From NCBI GenBank assembly GCA_049840475.1, contig JASGKX010000001.1, forward strand, positions 1,426,001 to 1,490,000: a stretch of 64,000 bases of DNA. Reading direction: 5' to 3'. The notes under the pieces are model-generated. The model had not been told where the DNA came from. It did not search any database and was given only the letters and a program-made list of their open reading frames with translations. The stretch is from JBGVSA01 sp049840475. Lineage in GTDB: Bacteria > Pseudomonadota > Gammaproteobacteria > Burkholderiales > Rhodocyclaceae. Shown here one piece after another: positions 1 through 8,377 of this stretch. Both the position numbers and the translations under genes were made by a program. How positions within the stretch are numbered: the stretch's first letter is position 1; each line of letters begins with the position of its first letter.

Positions 1-204
1 GTCATCAGTTTGTACGCGAGTGGTCCTGACGGTTGTCGAGTGGGCCGAAGCCGTCGTTCCGCTCATTTCCTGCCGCGCTGATCGGGAACGGACGCCAAGG
101 CAAGCGCGCGGCGCTCATCGGCGCCGAGTGGCGATGTTGTCAAGCGGCGACACAATGTGGTCTGCAATAATTCTGCTTTCCACGTTTCCGCTTCCGGAGT
201 CCCC
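1..204. other. Window edge, no gene supported
   Basis: The first 200 bases carry open frames on both strands, but none has a recognisable family, a convincing ribosome-binding site or an end that fits a neighbour. They may hold the tail of a gene lying left of the window. I see nothing else that can be supported here. Confidence 0.4.
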
Positions 205-825
205 GTGCTTCTCCACACTTGGCTGGCATTTTTCGTCGCAAGCTGGCTGATCAGCCTGTCACCCGGCCCGGGCGCTTTGTCGTGCATGACAGCAGGATTG
301 CGCTACGGCTACCGGCGGGCGGTGTGGAACATCTTTGGTCTGCAGGCCGGCGTGGTGATGCTGGTGACGGTCGTGGCGGCAGGGCTTGGTGCGATCCTCG
401 CAGCGTCCGTCGTTGCTTTCGATCTCGTCAAATGGCTGGGCGCGGCGTATCTCATCTGGCTGGGCATCCAGCAATGGCGGGCAGACGCGACCAACGAGCC
501 GCTCGATGCCGACGTGGCGGATTCGTCGCGCCGCACTCTGATGTTGCGCGGCTTTCTGGTTAACGCCAGCAATCCCAAGGGCATTCTCTTCATGCTCGCG
601 GTGCTGCCCCAGTTCATCGATCCCAACGCGCCGCAGTGGCCGCAGTATGCAATCTGCGCTGCCACGCTTGTCGTGACCGATATGGTTGTGATGAGCAGCT
701 ACACCTTGTTGGCTTCGCGCGTACTGCGCGCCTTGCGCGGGCGTCATGCACGGGCGGTCAATCGCATGTTCGGTGGCTTGTTCATTGGTGCCGGCGTACT
801 GCTGGCGAGCTTCCGTCGAGGTTGA
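205..825 (+). CDS. LysE/RhtB family amino-acid exporter
   Basis: Predicted inner-membrane exporter of 206 residues, the usual LysE/RhtB size. It opens with a hydrophobic helix and the family motif SPGPGA at about residues 17-22, followed by the conserved stretch ending GLRYGYRRA. Five to six hydrophobic segments follow, as expected for exporters of amino acids or homoserine-type compounds. The GTG at 205 is chosen because GGAG lies about five bases upstream; the longer reading from 157 adds an unlikely polar leader. The substrate cannot be read from sequence. The next gene begins two bases after this stop, so the two are probably co-transcribed. Confidence 0.85.
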   Translation: MLLHTWLAFFVASWLISLSPGPGALSCMTAGLRYGYRRAVWNIFGLQAGVVMLVTVVAAGLGAILAASVVAFDLVKWLGAAYLIWLGIQQWRADATNEPLDADVADSSRRTLMLRGFLVNASNPKGILFMLAVLPQFIDPNAPQWPQYAICAATLVVTDMVVMSSYTLLASRVLRALRGRHARAVNRMFGGLFIGAGVLLASFRRG

Positions 826-827
826 GT

Positions 828-1382
828 TTGCATCAGGCTGGCAAGGGATTCCGTGGGGGACTGCTGCTTCTTGCGATCGTGTTCGCGGGGTGTGCCACGC
901 CGCCCCCGCCCCCGCCAGAGCCCGTCCCCGAGCCTGTTGAAGTACCGCCGCCTCCGCCACCCCTTCCGCCACCCGCTCCCGCGCCCGTGCAGCCCAAGCC
1001 TGCTCCGGCCAAGCCCGTGAAAGCGCCGCCGGCCAAGCCGATCACGCTCGCGGCGGACTGCCACTTTCTGCGCGACAGTGGTGAAAGCGGCGATGCCACG
1101 CTCGAAGTGCGCGACGGCACCGTGCGCAGAATGCGGACCGTGATCCAGGCCCCCGGGCAGGGGCAATGCGTATTTGAGTTGGCCGACATGAAGCAGACGC
1201 GCTCGCAACCCTATGTTGAATTACGCGGCAGGCGGACCCAGTGCGTTGCGCGCATCCGCGACGACGGCAAGGGCGGCGTCACCATGGTGTTTACGAACTG
1301 CGCTGAACGTTGCACGCCTCCTTCCGTTTTCGCCAAGGTGCGGCCGATCCGCTTCGACGCGCGCGGTTCGCGCTGCGAGTAG
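828..1382 (+). CDS. Proline-rich putative lipoprotein
   Basis: About 184 residues. The N-terminus has basic residues, a hydrophobic core and a lipobox ending FAGC, so it should be lipid-modified and tethered to a membrane. A long proline- and alanine-rich linker follows (about residues 24-70, PPPPP and PAP repeats), typical of periplasm-spanning spacers. The C-terminal 110 residues form a compact domain with several cysteines and no family I recognise. No ATG or GTG is available at the right place. TTG at 828, just after the upstream stop and preceded by CGAGG, is the best start but is uncertain. Function unknown. Confidence 0.7.
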   Translation: MHQAGKGFRGGLLLLAIVFAGCATPPPPPPEPVPEPVEVPPPPPPLPPPAPAPVQPKPAPAKPVKAPPAKPITLAADCHFLRDSGESGDATLEVRDGTVRRMRTVIQAPGQGQCVFELADMKQTRSQPYVELRGRRTQCVARIRDDGKGGVTMVFTNCAERCTPPSVFAKVRPIRFDARGSRCE

Positions 1383-1476
1383 TCTTCTCGCGCCTGACTC
1401 TTCCTCCTGAACTGCGCTATCGTGTCGGTTGTCGAAACCGGGCCACGCCCCGGTACGATCCAAGACAGGAGACCCC

Positions 1477-1809
1477 ATGCTGATCACTTTCAAATCGCGC
1501 GCTGCTGGCGACGTCATCATGTTTGGCAAGGTTGCGCAACGCATGCTCGACGCCATGGGCAAGGACCCCAATGACGTGCGCGGCATCATCACCGTCGAGC
1601 AACTGCCGGCGGCCATCGCAGGGCTGCGTGCCGCCGTCGAGGACGACCGTCGCGCCAATCCGCCGGAAACCGAAGACGACGACGATGACGACGAAGACAA
1701 GCCGCGCGGCATGGCTGCGGCGGTGAGCTTTGCGCAGCGCGCAGCGCCTTTGCTCGATCTGCTTGGCTACGCGCAGCGCGACAGCGAGCCCGTCATCTGG
1801 GAGGGTTGA
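1477..1809 (+). CDS. DUF1840 domain protein
   Basis: Small cytoplasmic protein of 110 residues matching the DUF1840 family of beta-proteobacteria. It has a conserved N-terminal half (LITFKSRAAGDVIMFG), a very acidic central run of about eight Asp/Glu at residues 68-78, and a conserved C-terminal stretch containing RAAPLLDLL. The ATG at 1477 follows AGGAGA with good spacing; the frame is open further upstream to 1429 but that part has no family match. The biochemical role of the family is unknown. It is followed closely by the SDR gene, probably in one transcript. Confidence 0.85.
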   Translation: MLITFKSRAAGDVIMFGKVAQRMLDAMGKDPNDVRGIITVEQLPAAIAGLRAAVEDDRRANPPETEDDDDDDEDKPRGMAAAVSFAQRAAPLLDLLGYAQRDSEPVIWEG

Positions 1810-1812
1810 GCG

Positions 1813-2571
1813 ATCGATACACAAGCCCCTCTTTCTGCGTCTCGCGTTGTATTGGTGACGGGCGGTGCCCGACGCGTCGGTGCTGCCATCGTTCGGCGGC
1901 TACACGAGGCAGGTTGCCGCGTAGCCATCCACTGCCACGGATCGGTCGCACCGGCGCATGCCTTGGCCGACGAACTGAATCGTGCGCGTGCTGACTCGGC
2001 GGATGTCTTCTCCGCCAACCTGCTGGACGTGCAGTTATTGGCGCCATTGGTCGAATCGGTGGTGACCCGCTTTGGGCGTCTGGATGGGCTGGTCAACAAC
2101 GCATCCACCTTTTACCCGACTGCATTGGGCGAGGTGGATGAGGCCGCATGGACGGACCTCGTTGGAACTAACCTGAAAGCGCCGCTCTTCCTGACCCAGG
2201 CCGCGGCACCCGCTTTGCGCGTCACGGGGGGCGGGGTGGTGAATATTGTCGATATTCACGCTGAAAGGCCGATGCCCGGCTACTTGGTGTACTCGGCTGC
2301 GAAGGCCGGATTGCTTGGCCTGACGCGGGCGCTGGCAATCGATCTGGCGCCCGCCGTGCGCGTCAATGGCGTGGCGCCCGGCCCGATCGAATGGCCGGAG
2401 GACGATCAGTTTCCGGCTGCCGAGCGTCAGCGTATCGTCGATCACACGCTGTTGGGCCGTACCGGCTCGCCGCGCGATATCGCCGATGCCGTGCGCTTTT
2501 TGCTGCTCGATGCGGGCTACGTCACTGGGCAGATCCTGGCTGTCGACGGCGGGCGCAGCGCGCATCTGTAA
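1813..2571 (+). CDS. SDR-family pteridine reductase-like oxidoreductase
   Basis: NAD(P)H-dependent short-chain dehydrogenase of about 252 residues. Visible motifs are the nucleotide-binding VTGGARRVG (the arginine-containing version seen in pteridine reductases such as FolM/PTR1), the NNAS motif, a YxxxK catalytic pair in YSAAKAG, and PGPIEWPE after strand 6. The likely role is reduction of dihydropteridines for a tetrahydrofolate or tetrahydropterin pool. The start is unusual. The only conventional codon, TTG at 1852, would cut into the first beta strand. A GGGAGGG Shine-Dalgarno at 1799-1805 points instead to ATC at 1813, giving a natural leader IDTQAPLSAS. Either a rare AUC start or a single-base error of ATG is possible. 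Confidence 0.8.
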   Translation: MDTQAPLSASRVVLVTGGARRVGAAIVRRLHEAGCRVAIHCHGSVAPAHALADELNRARADSADVFSANLLDVQLLAPLVESVVTRFGRLDGLVNNASTFYPTALGEVDEAAWTDLVGTNLKAPLFLTQAAAPALRVTGGGVVNIVDIHAERPMPGYLVYSAAKAGLLGLTRALAIDLAPAVRVNGVAPGPIEWPEDDQFPAAERQRIVDHTLLGRTGSPRDIADAVRFLLLDAGYVTGQILAVDGGRSAHL

Positions 2572-2591
2572 TAAACGGAGATTGTTGTCGT

Positions 2592-3245
2592 ATGGCATTG
2601 GAATACAGAATCGTTCCGGTCACTGCGTTCATGCAGAACTGCTCCATCCTCTGGTGTACCGAGAGCATGGAAGCGGCCGTGGTCGACCCCGGTGGCGATC
2701 TGCCTCGTATCGAGGCTCAACTGGCAACGACCGGAGCACGACTGACCAAGATCCTGCTGACCCATGGGCATATCGACCATGCAGGCGCCGCCGCTGAGTT
2801 AGCCGAAAAAACAGGCGTACCGATCGAAGGGCCACAAGAAGAAGAGCGCTTCTGGATCGAAAAGCTCGCCGACCAGAGCCGCATGTTCGGTCTGTCGCCG
2901 TCACGCCCGTTTGAGCCGAACCGTTGGTTGAATGACGGCGACACGGTGACGGTCGGCCGCGAAACCCTGCAGGTATTGCATTGCCCAGGGCACACGCCAG
3001 GGCACGTGGTGTTCTTCCATGCGCCGTCGAGGTTGGCCGTGGTGGGGGATGTGCTGTTCGCGGGGTCGATCGGACGAACGGACTTCCCGCGTGGCGATCA
3101 CGCCGCCCTGATCGCGGCAATTCGTGGCAAGCTCTGGCCTCTGGGAGATGATGTTGATTTCATACCTGGCCATGGGCCAATGTCATCTTTCGGCGCCGAA
3201 CGCGCCAGCAATCCATTTGTGGGTGACCGCGTGCGCGGAATGTGA
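2592..3245 (+). CDS. MBL-fold metallo-hydrolase, glyoxalase II-like
   Basis: Cytoplasmic metallo-beta-lactamase-fold hydrolase of 217 residues. The dinuclear zinc signature THGHIDHAG (HxHxDH) sits at about residues 58-66, with further metal ligands in the later GHTPGHV, VGDVLF and PGHGP blocks. Length and motif order fit the YcbL/GloB-like subgroup, which hydrolyses thioesters such as lactoylglutathione. The exact substrate is not established. It lies 20 bases downstream of the SDR gene on the same strand with GGAG upstream of the ATG, so probably in the same operon. Confidence 0.85.
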   Translation: MALEYRIVPVTAFMQNCSILWCTESMEAAVVDPGGDLPRIEAQLATTGARLTKILLTHGHIDHAGAAAELAEKTGVPIEGPQEEERFWIEKLADQSRMFGLSPSRPFEPNRWLNDGDTVTVGRETLQVLHCPGHTPGHVVFFHAPSRLAVVGDVLFAGSIGRTDFPRGDHAALIAAIRGKLWPLGDDVDFIPGHGPMSSFGAERASNPFVGDRVRGM

Positions 3246-3364
3246 GCGGCGCGTTTGCGGCGCGCTAGAATCAACAGAAGCACCATGGCGTATTCCCGCC
3301 GGCCGGCAGGCAGACGTGGGCGTGAAGACGCAATGGAATACCAACTCCCATAGAGGTGACCAGC

Positions 3365-4117
3365 ATGCGCATCGCACTGCTCGAAGACGATCCGACCCAG
3401 TCGGCGTTGTTTACCGCTTGGTTGAAGGATGCCGGCCACGACGTTCATAGTTTTGGCCTCACACGCGACCTGCTTCGCTTCGCCTCGCGTGAGAGCGTCG
3501 ACCTATACCTTGTGGACTGGATGGTGCCGGATCTTTCCGGCGAGGCATTCGTGCGCTGGTTGCGCGACGAGCGCCGAGACCAGACACCCGCAATCTTCGT
3601 AACCGCCCGCGAGTCCGAAGACGACATCGTTGCCGGCCTGCAGGTCGGCGCGGACGACTACATCGTCAAACCCGTTGCGCAGCGCGTATTGCTGTCGCGC
3701 ATCGACGCCGTCTTCCGGCGCATCAAGCCGCGCGGTGTCGATGAGCCGATCGAAGCGCCGCCGTATGTCATCGATCTGCAGGCCAAGCGCATCAGCCTCA
3801 ATGGCGAGCCGGTGGAGCTGACCGAAAAAGAATTCGATCTGGCGGTCTTCCTGTTCCGCAACATTGGGCGTTTGCTGTCGCGTGGTCACTTGCTCGAGGC
3901 CGTGTGGGGGCGTAACCCCGATCTGGCCACGCGTACGGTTGACACCCACGTCTCACGCGTGCGAGGCAAGCTCAAGCTACGGCCGGAAAATGGCTATCGG
4001 CTGGCGCCGACCTACAACTACGGCTATCGACTCGAAAAAATCGAACCGACCGAGGTTGCCGATTCCGCTGATTCGTCCGCCGACGTGGACGAGCCCGATA
4101 CCGACAAGGACGAGTGA
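3365..4117 (+). CDS. OmpR/PhoB-type response regulator
   Basis: DNA-binding response regulator of 250 residues. The receiver domain covers about residues 1-120 with acidic residues in LLEDD, the phospho-acceptor Asp in YLVDWMVPD and the conserved Lys in IVKPV. The C-terminal winged helix (about residues 135-225) contains the typical block ELTEKEFDLAVFLF. The last 25 residues form an acidic tail rich in Asp, Ser and Ala. The ATG at 3365 is chosen over the GTG at 3356 because AGAGGTGA lies just upstream. No partner kinase is adjacent, so it is an orphan regulator and its signal is unknown. Confidence 0.88.
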   Translation: MRIALLEDDPTQSALFTAWLKDAGHDVHSFGLTRDLLRFASRESVDLYLVDWMVPDLSGEAFVRWLRDERRDQTPAIFVTARESEDDIVAGLQVGADDYIVKPVAQRVLLSRIDAVFRRIKPRGVDEPIEAPPYVIDLQAKRISLNGEPVELTEKEFDLAVFLFRNIGRLLSRGHLLEAVWGRNPDLATRTVDTHVSRVRGKLKLRPENGYRLAPTYNYGYRLEKIEPTEVADSADSSADVDEPDTDKDE

Positions 4118-4422
4118 CGGGGTTCGGGCGGATTCCTCGTTCGCCCTCCGTTCTCCAGTCCCTTTTCGACCTGCCATGGCGACATCCCCTGAATCCGGGG
4201 GATGTTGCGCGCCTTTCCTTCCTTAGGCCTCCTCCTTGCTCTGCGGCGTCCACCCTTGAAGGGGAATGGTGACGTGCGTCTTCTCGTTTTTACTACGCCT
4301 AGTCAAAAACCCTTACATGATGATCGGAGTTGACCGGTTCGCTGTTATTGGCGACGCAAGGCGGGTTGAATGGACAGCGATGCATGCATCCGCATGTATC
4401 AAGCGATAGAGGAGACAAGTCG
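4118..4422. other. Intergenic region with one hairpin
   Basis: No gene is visible in this 305-base gap. An inverted repeat of eight base pairs (ACATCCCC at 4182-4189, GGGGATGT at 4197-4204, seven-base loop) may end transcription of the response regulator, but it has no T-run. The right part presumably carries the promoter of the YhcH-family gene; I could not identify clear -35/-10 boxes. Confidence 0.4.
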
Positions 4423-4875
4423 ATGATCGCAGGTCAGCTCAAGCACGCCATGCGCTACACCGCAGTGCACCCACGATTGCAGAAGGCGTTTGAATTCTTG
4501 ATGACGCAGGATCTGGAATCACTCGCACCGGGGGCGTACCCCATCGATGGAGTGAATATCGTCGCGCTCGTGCAGGAGTACACCACTGCCGCGCCCGACG
4601 TTGCCGAATGGGAAACGCACGACTACCACATGGACGTGCAGTATCTGGTTCGGGGTGAGGAACGCATCGGTTACGGCCGCCGTGACGGCACTGTGCCCGT
4701 TAAGCCGTACAACAAGCTCAATGATTACGACATCATCGAGCCTATCCAGGGCAACTACTACACGCTCGAAAAGGATGGCTTCATGGTGCTCTTCCCGGAA
4801 GACGCCCATCAGCCCCGCGTGTTCGCGGACGCACCGCAGGCCGTCAAGAAAATCTGCATCAAGGTCTTGGTGTAG
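4423..4875 (+). CDS. YhcH/YjgK/YiaL family sugar-related protein
   Basis: Cytoplasmic cupin-like protein of 150 residues, the normal size of the YhcH/YjgK/YiaL (EbgC-like) family. Family features seen are the metal-binding-type stretch around EWETHDYHMDVQYLV (about residues 64-78), the EERIGY block, and a C-terminal FPEDAHQP with the conserved His. Members are associated with sugar and sugar-acid catabolism and some act as anomerases. The ATG at 4423 follows GAGGAGAC. It is followed by a GH105 gene on the same strand, which supports a role in processing unsaturated uronic acid sugars. Confidence 0.85.
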   Translation: MIAGQLKHAMRYTAVHPRLQKAFEFLMTQDLESLAPGAYPIDGVNIVALVQEYTTAAPDVAEWETHDYHMDVQYLVRGEERIGYGRRDGTVPVKPYNKLNDYDIIEPIQGNYYTLEKDGFMVLFPEDAHQPRVFADAPQAVKKICIKVLV

Positions 4876-4960
4876 CGTTCGCTTCGGAGTCGCGGCTCCG
4901 GCGTAAATCCATGGGCGCAGTCATCTGCGCCCTTTGCTCTTTTCTGGGGAGGCTCGATTC

Positions 4961-6079
4961 ATGAAGCAGCAGGACTGGTCCGTCAGGATGGCCGACGCCA
5001 CACTGGTTCGATGGCCAAGTTTGCCACCCGCCTGGTCGCACGAATACGGGGTTCTGTTCAAGGCGCTCATGGCCGTAGCGCGCAGCACCAGCAATCCAAG
5101 CTATGCCGATTACGTACAGAAGCATGTTGACGCCGTTGTTGACGGGCGCGGCCACATTCGTGGCTACGAGCGCGAACACTACAGCCTGGATGAACTCAAC
5201 AGCGGGCGACTACTGTTCGCGCTGTTCGACCGTACCGGGCGCTCACACTATCTGAATGCCGCAGCCGCGCTGCGCCTGCAACTCGATACGCATCCTCGCA
5301 CTCGCTCTCGTGGGTTCTGGCACAAAGCTAAGTATGCCAACCAGATGTTTCTGGATGGTATCTACATGGGCATTCCGTTTTACGTGGAATATGCGATCTG
5401 CAAGGGAGATGCTGCAGCGCTCGACGATGCTGTGTCCCAGGTGCTGATGCCGCTGGCGAATCAGCGTGACGAAGTGACTGGCCTGTTCTTTCACGGATGG
5501 GACGAATCGCGAGAGCAGTTTTGGGCCAATCCGCAGACAGGGTGTTCCGCTTCGTTCTGGAACCGTGCCACCGGCTGGTATGCCATGGCGATTGTTGACG
5601 TGCTCGAATTGCTGCCTTCGAGCCACCCCCGTCGTCAGGTGTTGATCGATCTACTTGGAGACCTGATGCAGGCGCTACTGCGCGTGCAGGACGAAAAGAC
5701 CGGGCTGTGGTGGCAAGTGCTCGATCAAGGACTGCGCGAGGGCAACTACCTTGAGGCATCGGGGTCTTGCATGATCATCTACGCCTTGGCCAAGGGGGCT
5801 CGCCTGCGCTATTTGCAGGATGAGGCATTCCATGTTGCCGCGCACCGCGCAATGGAAGGGGCGATCAGCAACCTCATTGTGAGCGAAGGTTCGACGGTCG
5901 GTATCCGCAACGTCTGCAAGACGGCCGGCCTGGGTGATACACCGCGCCGTGATGGCAGCTTTGACTACTACATGAGCGAGCCGCGTGTGGAAAACGACTA
6001 CAAGGGCGTGGCGGCATTCATGCTTGCCGCCGATGAGGTCGAGCAGTTGGCGCGCGATTGGGCGGTCGCTCCCGCCTGA
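4961..6079 (+). CDS. Glycoside hydrolase family 88/105 (unsaturated uronyl hydrolase)
   Basis: Protein of 372 residues of the GH88/GH105 type, (alpha/alpha)6-barrel hydrolases that remove unsaturated glucuronyl or galacturonyl residues left by polysaccharide lyases (YteR/RhiN-like). Diagnostic blocks are KYANQMFLDGIYMG, the FFHGWDES motif at about residue 175, and ASFWNRATGWYAMA near residue 197. In the last, family members often have AxFWGRGNGW with a catalytic Asp nearby. No signal peptide is evident, so it should act on imported oligosaccharides in the cytoplasm. The ATG at 4961 has a strong GGGGAGG eight bases upstream. It probably works with the upstream YhcH gene. Confidence 0.85.
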   Translation: MKQQDWSVRMADATLVRWPSLPPAWSHEYGVLFKALMAVARSTSNPSYADYVQKHVDAVVDGRGHIRGYEREHYSLDELNSGRLLFALFDRTGRSHYLNAAAALRLQLDTHPRTRSRGFWHKAKYANQMFLDGIYMGIPFYVEYAICKGDAAALDDAVSQVLMPLANQRDEVTGLFFHGWDESREQFWANPQTGCSASFWNRATGWYAMAIVDVLELLPSSHPRRQVLIDLLGDLMQALLRVQDEKTGLWWQVLDQGLREGNYLEASGSCMIIYALAKGARLRYLQDEAFHVAAHRAMEGAISNLIVSEGSTVGIRNVCKTAGLGDTPRRDGSFDYYMSEPRVENDYKGVAAFMLAADEVEQLARDWAVAPA

Positions 6080-6130
6080 ATCTGTCTGAACGATGCGGCC
6101 GCTTCTTTTGGAGCGGCGCATCGTCGTCAT

Positions 6131-7036
6131 TCAATGCGCGGGGGCCGGGCGTTGAGCGATCTCTGCTGAGAGATCGTCCCACCAGTATTTGTCGCTCAAG
6201 GGCGCGAGCGCTGACAACTCGGGATTGTCAAAACGCAGTACGCGTCGTCCCGCCAGATTCACGTTACCCAGAACGAGCTTCTTGTAGGCCTTGTAACGAC
6301 GCTCGAACTCTCCACTGGCAACCAGCCGCATGAGGCCGTCGCGGATGCGCGCAGCCATGCGTTCGCCTTCGGGCGTGCGCGGTACGAAAAAGTACCGCGG
6401 CATCGGGTACTGAAGAATCAGTCCGCGCTCGATGGTCAGTCCCTGGATCTTGTCGCGATGCGTGAGCCACTCCGGTTCGATCTCATTCACGCCGCGCGAG
6501 AACAAATCGAAGCGATGCGCGCCGAGCATCTGGAACAAGCCTTCGTAGTCTTCTGCCGTGACCACGTTCAGCCCCGCGCTGCGCAGCACCGCGACGTCGG
6601 TCCACGTGGACGCCTGCCCGATCGAAAACGCGCGCAAGTCCGCGAGCGTGCGCACCTTGTCCAGGCGCGGCTGCGTGTCCGGCATGATCAACAGAAGGCG
6701 GTTACCGAGCAGCCCCTTATCGAGCGGAATGGGGATCGGTAGCAAGCGCTTTTCGAGTTCCAGATTGGTGGCGCGAGCGATGATGTTGACGCGTCCCTTG
6801 CCGGATTCCACCTCGGCCACGGCGCGCGGAAAGGTCATCGGCGTAGTGTAGGGGTGGGCAACGAAGTCGCCGTACTTGTCTCGATTGGTCGAGAGCGCGG
6901 CGTCGAGCAATTGCCAGTAATAGAGGTGCCGCTGATCGTTGCCCGTTTCGGGCGGCGGATAGACGAACGCCATCGGCTGTGCCGCACGGACCGCAGCACA
7001 GCAGACAAGCAGGATTGCAGCGAAGAAGCGGCGCAT
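6131..7036 (-). CDS. Periplasmic solute-binding protein, family 3-like
   Basis: Secreted protein of 301 residues. The start at 7036 gives a clear signal peptide (MRRFFAAILLVCCAAVRA, cleavage near AQP). The mature part resembles bacterial extracellular solute-binding proteins of the amino-acid-binding type: GRVNIIARATN, a LADLRAFSIGQ hinge-like stretch and TAEDYEGLFQML. No ABC permease or ATPase is adjacent, so it is an orphan binding protein or a sensor-like periplasmic protein. The frame continues upstream to 7132 without adding a plausible signal. Ligand unknown. Confidence 0.75.
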   Translation of the reverse strand: MRRFFAAILLVCCAAVRAAQPMAFVYPPPETGNDQRHLYYWQLLDAALSTNRDKYGDFVAHPYTTPMTFPRAVAEVESGKGRVNIIARATNLELEKRLLPIPIPLDKGLLGNRLLLIMPDTQPRLDKVRTLADLRAFSIGQASTWTDVAVLRSAGLNVVTAEDYEGLFQMLGAHRFDLFSRGVNEIEPEWLTHRDKIQGLTIERGLILQYPMPRYFFVPRTPEGERMAARIRDGLMRLVASGEFERRYKAYKKLVLGNVNLAGRRVLRFDNPELSALAPLSDKYWWDDLSAEIAQRPAPAH

Positions 7037-7162
7037 CGTGTTCGGTTGATGAGTGGCTCGCCGTTGCAACATAGGCGAGGCGCTCACGGGCCTGGAATGC
7101 GTGCAAACCCCATTTCCGACGTGCGGTATCACATTGTTGCAATACCGCTCGCGGCAGGGGCG

Positions 7163-7435
7163 TTAATTTGTCGGCGGCACGTAGCCGGTGGCAACGTCGG
7201 CACCGGCTCCGAAGAAGTGACGTTCCATCTGCTCGGCCAGATACTTGCGAGCCTTCGGGTCCATCATGTTGAGTCGGTTTTCGTTGATCAGCATGGTCTG
7301 CTGGCGTTGCCACTGGGCCCAGGCTTCCTTTGAAACGTTCTCGTACAGGCGCTTGCCGAGCTCACCCGGCATCGGCGGGAAGTCCAGTCCTTCGGCTTCG
7401 ACGCCGAGCTTGATGCATTTGACGGTACGCGCCAT
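7163..7435 (-). CDS. yggX: Probable Fe(2+)-trafficking protein YggX
   Basis: Small cytoplasmic protein of 90 residues matching the YggX family in length and sequence. Conserved landmarks are the N-terminal VKCIKLG with the single conserved Cys, GLDFPPMPGELGKR, the AWxxWxxxQTMLINE helix and LNMMDPKARKYL. YggX protects iron-sulfur clusters from oxidative damage and is thought to handle ferrous iron. It is transcribed on the minus strand after the 3-hydroxybutyrate dehydrogenase gene with a 31-base gap. Confidence 0.95.
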   Translation of the reverse strand: MARTVKCIKLGVEAEGLDFPPMPGELGKRLYENVSKEAWAQWQRQQTMLINENRLNMMDPKARKYLAEQMERHFFGAGADVATGYVPPTN

Positions 7436-7466
7436 GGCGTGATTCTCCTGTGTTCAATCCGCCATT

Positions 7467-8246
7467 CTACTGCGCCGTCCATCCGCCATCGACAGACATC
7501 AACGCGCCGGTAATGGAGCGCGCAGCGTCGGACGCCAGGTAGCCCACCATCGCGGCGATTTCTTCGACGGTGACGAACCGCTTGGTCGGTTGCGCCGCCA
7601 GCAAAACGTCGCGCTCGACCTGCTCGCGCGTCATGTTGCGGGCTTTCATGGTGTCCGGAATCTGTCGTTCGACCAATGGCGTGCGCACGTAGCCCGGGCA
7701 GATGGCATTCACCGTCACGCCAGTCTGGGCCAGTTCCAGCGCACACGACTTGGTGAAGCCTGCGATGCCATGCTTGGCCGCCACGTAGGCGCTCTTGAAC
7801 GGCGACGCGACCAGCGCGTGCGCCGAGGCAATGTTGATGATGCGGCCCCAACCCCGTTGCCGCATGCCCGGCACTGCCAGGCGCGTGGTGTGGAAGGCAG
7901 ACGATAGATTGATCGCGATGATGTCGTTCCACTTGTCGAGCGGAAACTCATCGATCGGCGCCACATGCTGGATACCGGCGTTATTGACGAGGATATCCAC
8001 GCCGCCGAATTCGTCGAAAGTCTGCTCCATCATGGTGGCGATTTCGTCGGCTTTGCGCATGTCGGCAGGGTGGTGCAATGCGCGCCCGCCGTGGCTACGG
8101 GCTGTGTTCAGCAGGCCATCGATGTGATCCGCTTCACCAAATCCGTTGAACACAATGTTCGCGCCTTGCGCCGCCAGCGCTTCGGCGATGGCTTGTCCGA
8201 TGCCGCTTGTCGAGCCCGTCACAAGTGCGGTCTTGCCGTTGAGCAT
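7467..8246 (-). CDS. bdhA: 3-hydroxybutyrate dehydrogenase
   Basis: NAD-dependent SDR enzyme of 259 residues that interconverts (R)-3-hydroxybutyrate and acetoacetate, used in poly-3-hydroxybutyrate turnover. It shows the TGSTSGIG cofactor loop, NNAGIQHV, the YVAAKHG catalytic Tyr/Lys, and the family-specific block NAICPGYVRTPLVERQIPD. The C-terminus ALMSVDGGWTAQ is typical. These features separate it from generic FabG-type reductases. The gene directly precedes yggX on the same strand. Confidence 0.9.
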   Translation of the reverse strand: MLNGKTALVTGSTSGIGQAIAEALAAQGANIVFNGFGEADHIDGLLNTARSHGGRALHHPADMRKADEIATMMEQTFDEFGGVDILVNNAGIQHVAPIDEFPLDKWNDIIAINLSSAFHTTRLAVPGMRQRGWGRIINIASAHALVASPFKSAYVAAKHGIAGFTKSCALELAQTGVTVNAICPGYVRTPLVERQIPDTMKARNMTREQVERDVLLAAQPTKRFVTVEEIAAMVGYLASDAARSITGALMSVDGGWTAQ

Positions 8247-8377
8247 GTTCGTCCTCCGCTGTGGGTGGGCGCAAATTGCCGCGTCGTGCCCGGTTGTGCA
8301 ATGCCCGTTTTCGCCAGTAGCGAGCGGATTGGTGCCGCCAGACGGTAAAATCGCCGCTTGCTCAGGAAAACAACCGC

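Noticed and set aside
4182..4204. Terminator of the OmpR-type regulator gene
   Set aside because: Good stem but no following T-run; evidence insufficient for a terminator call.
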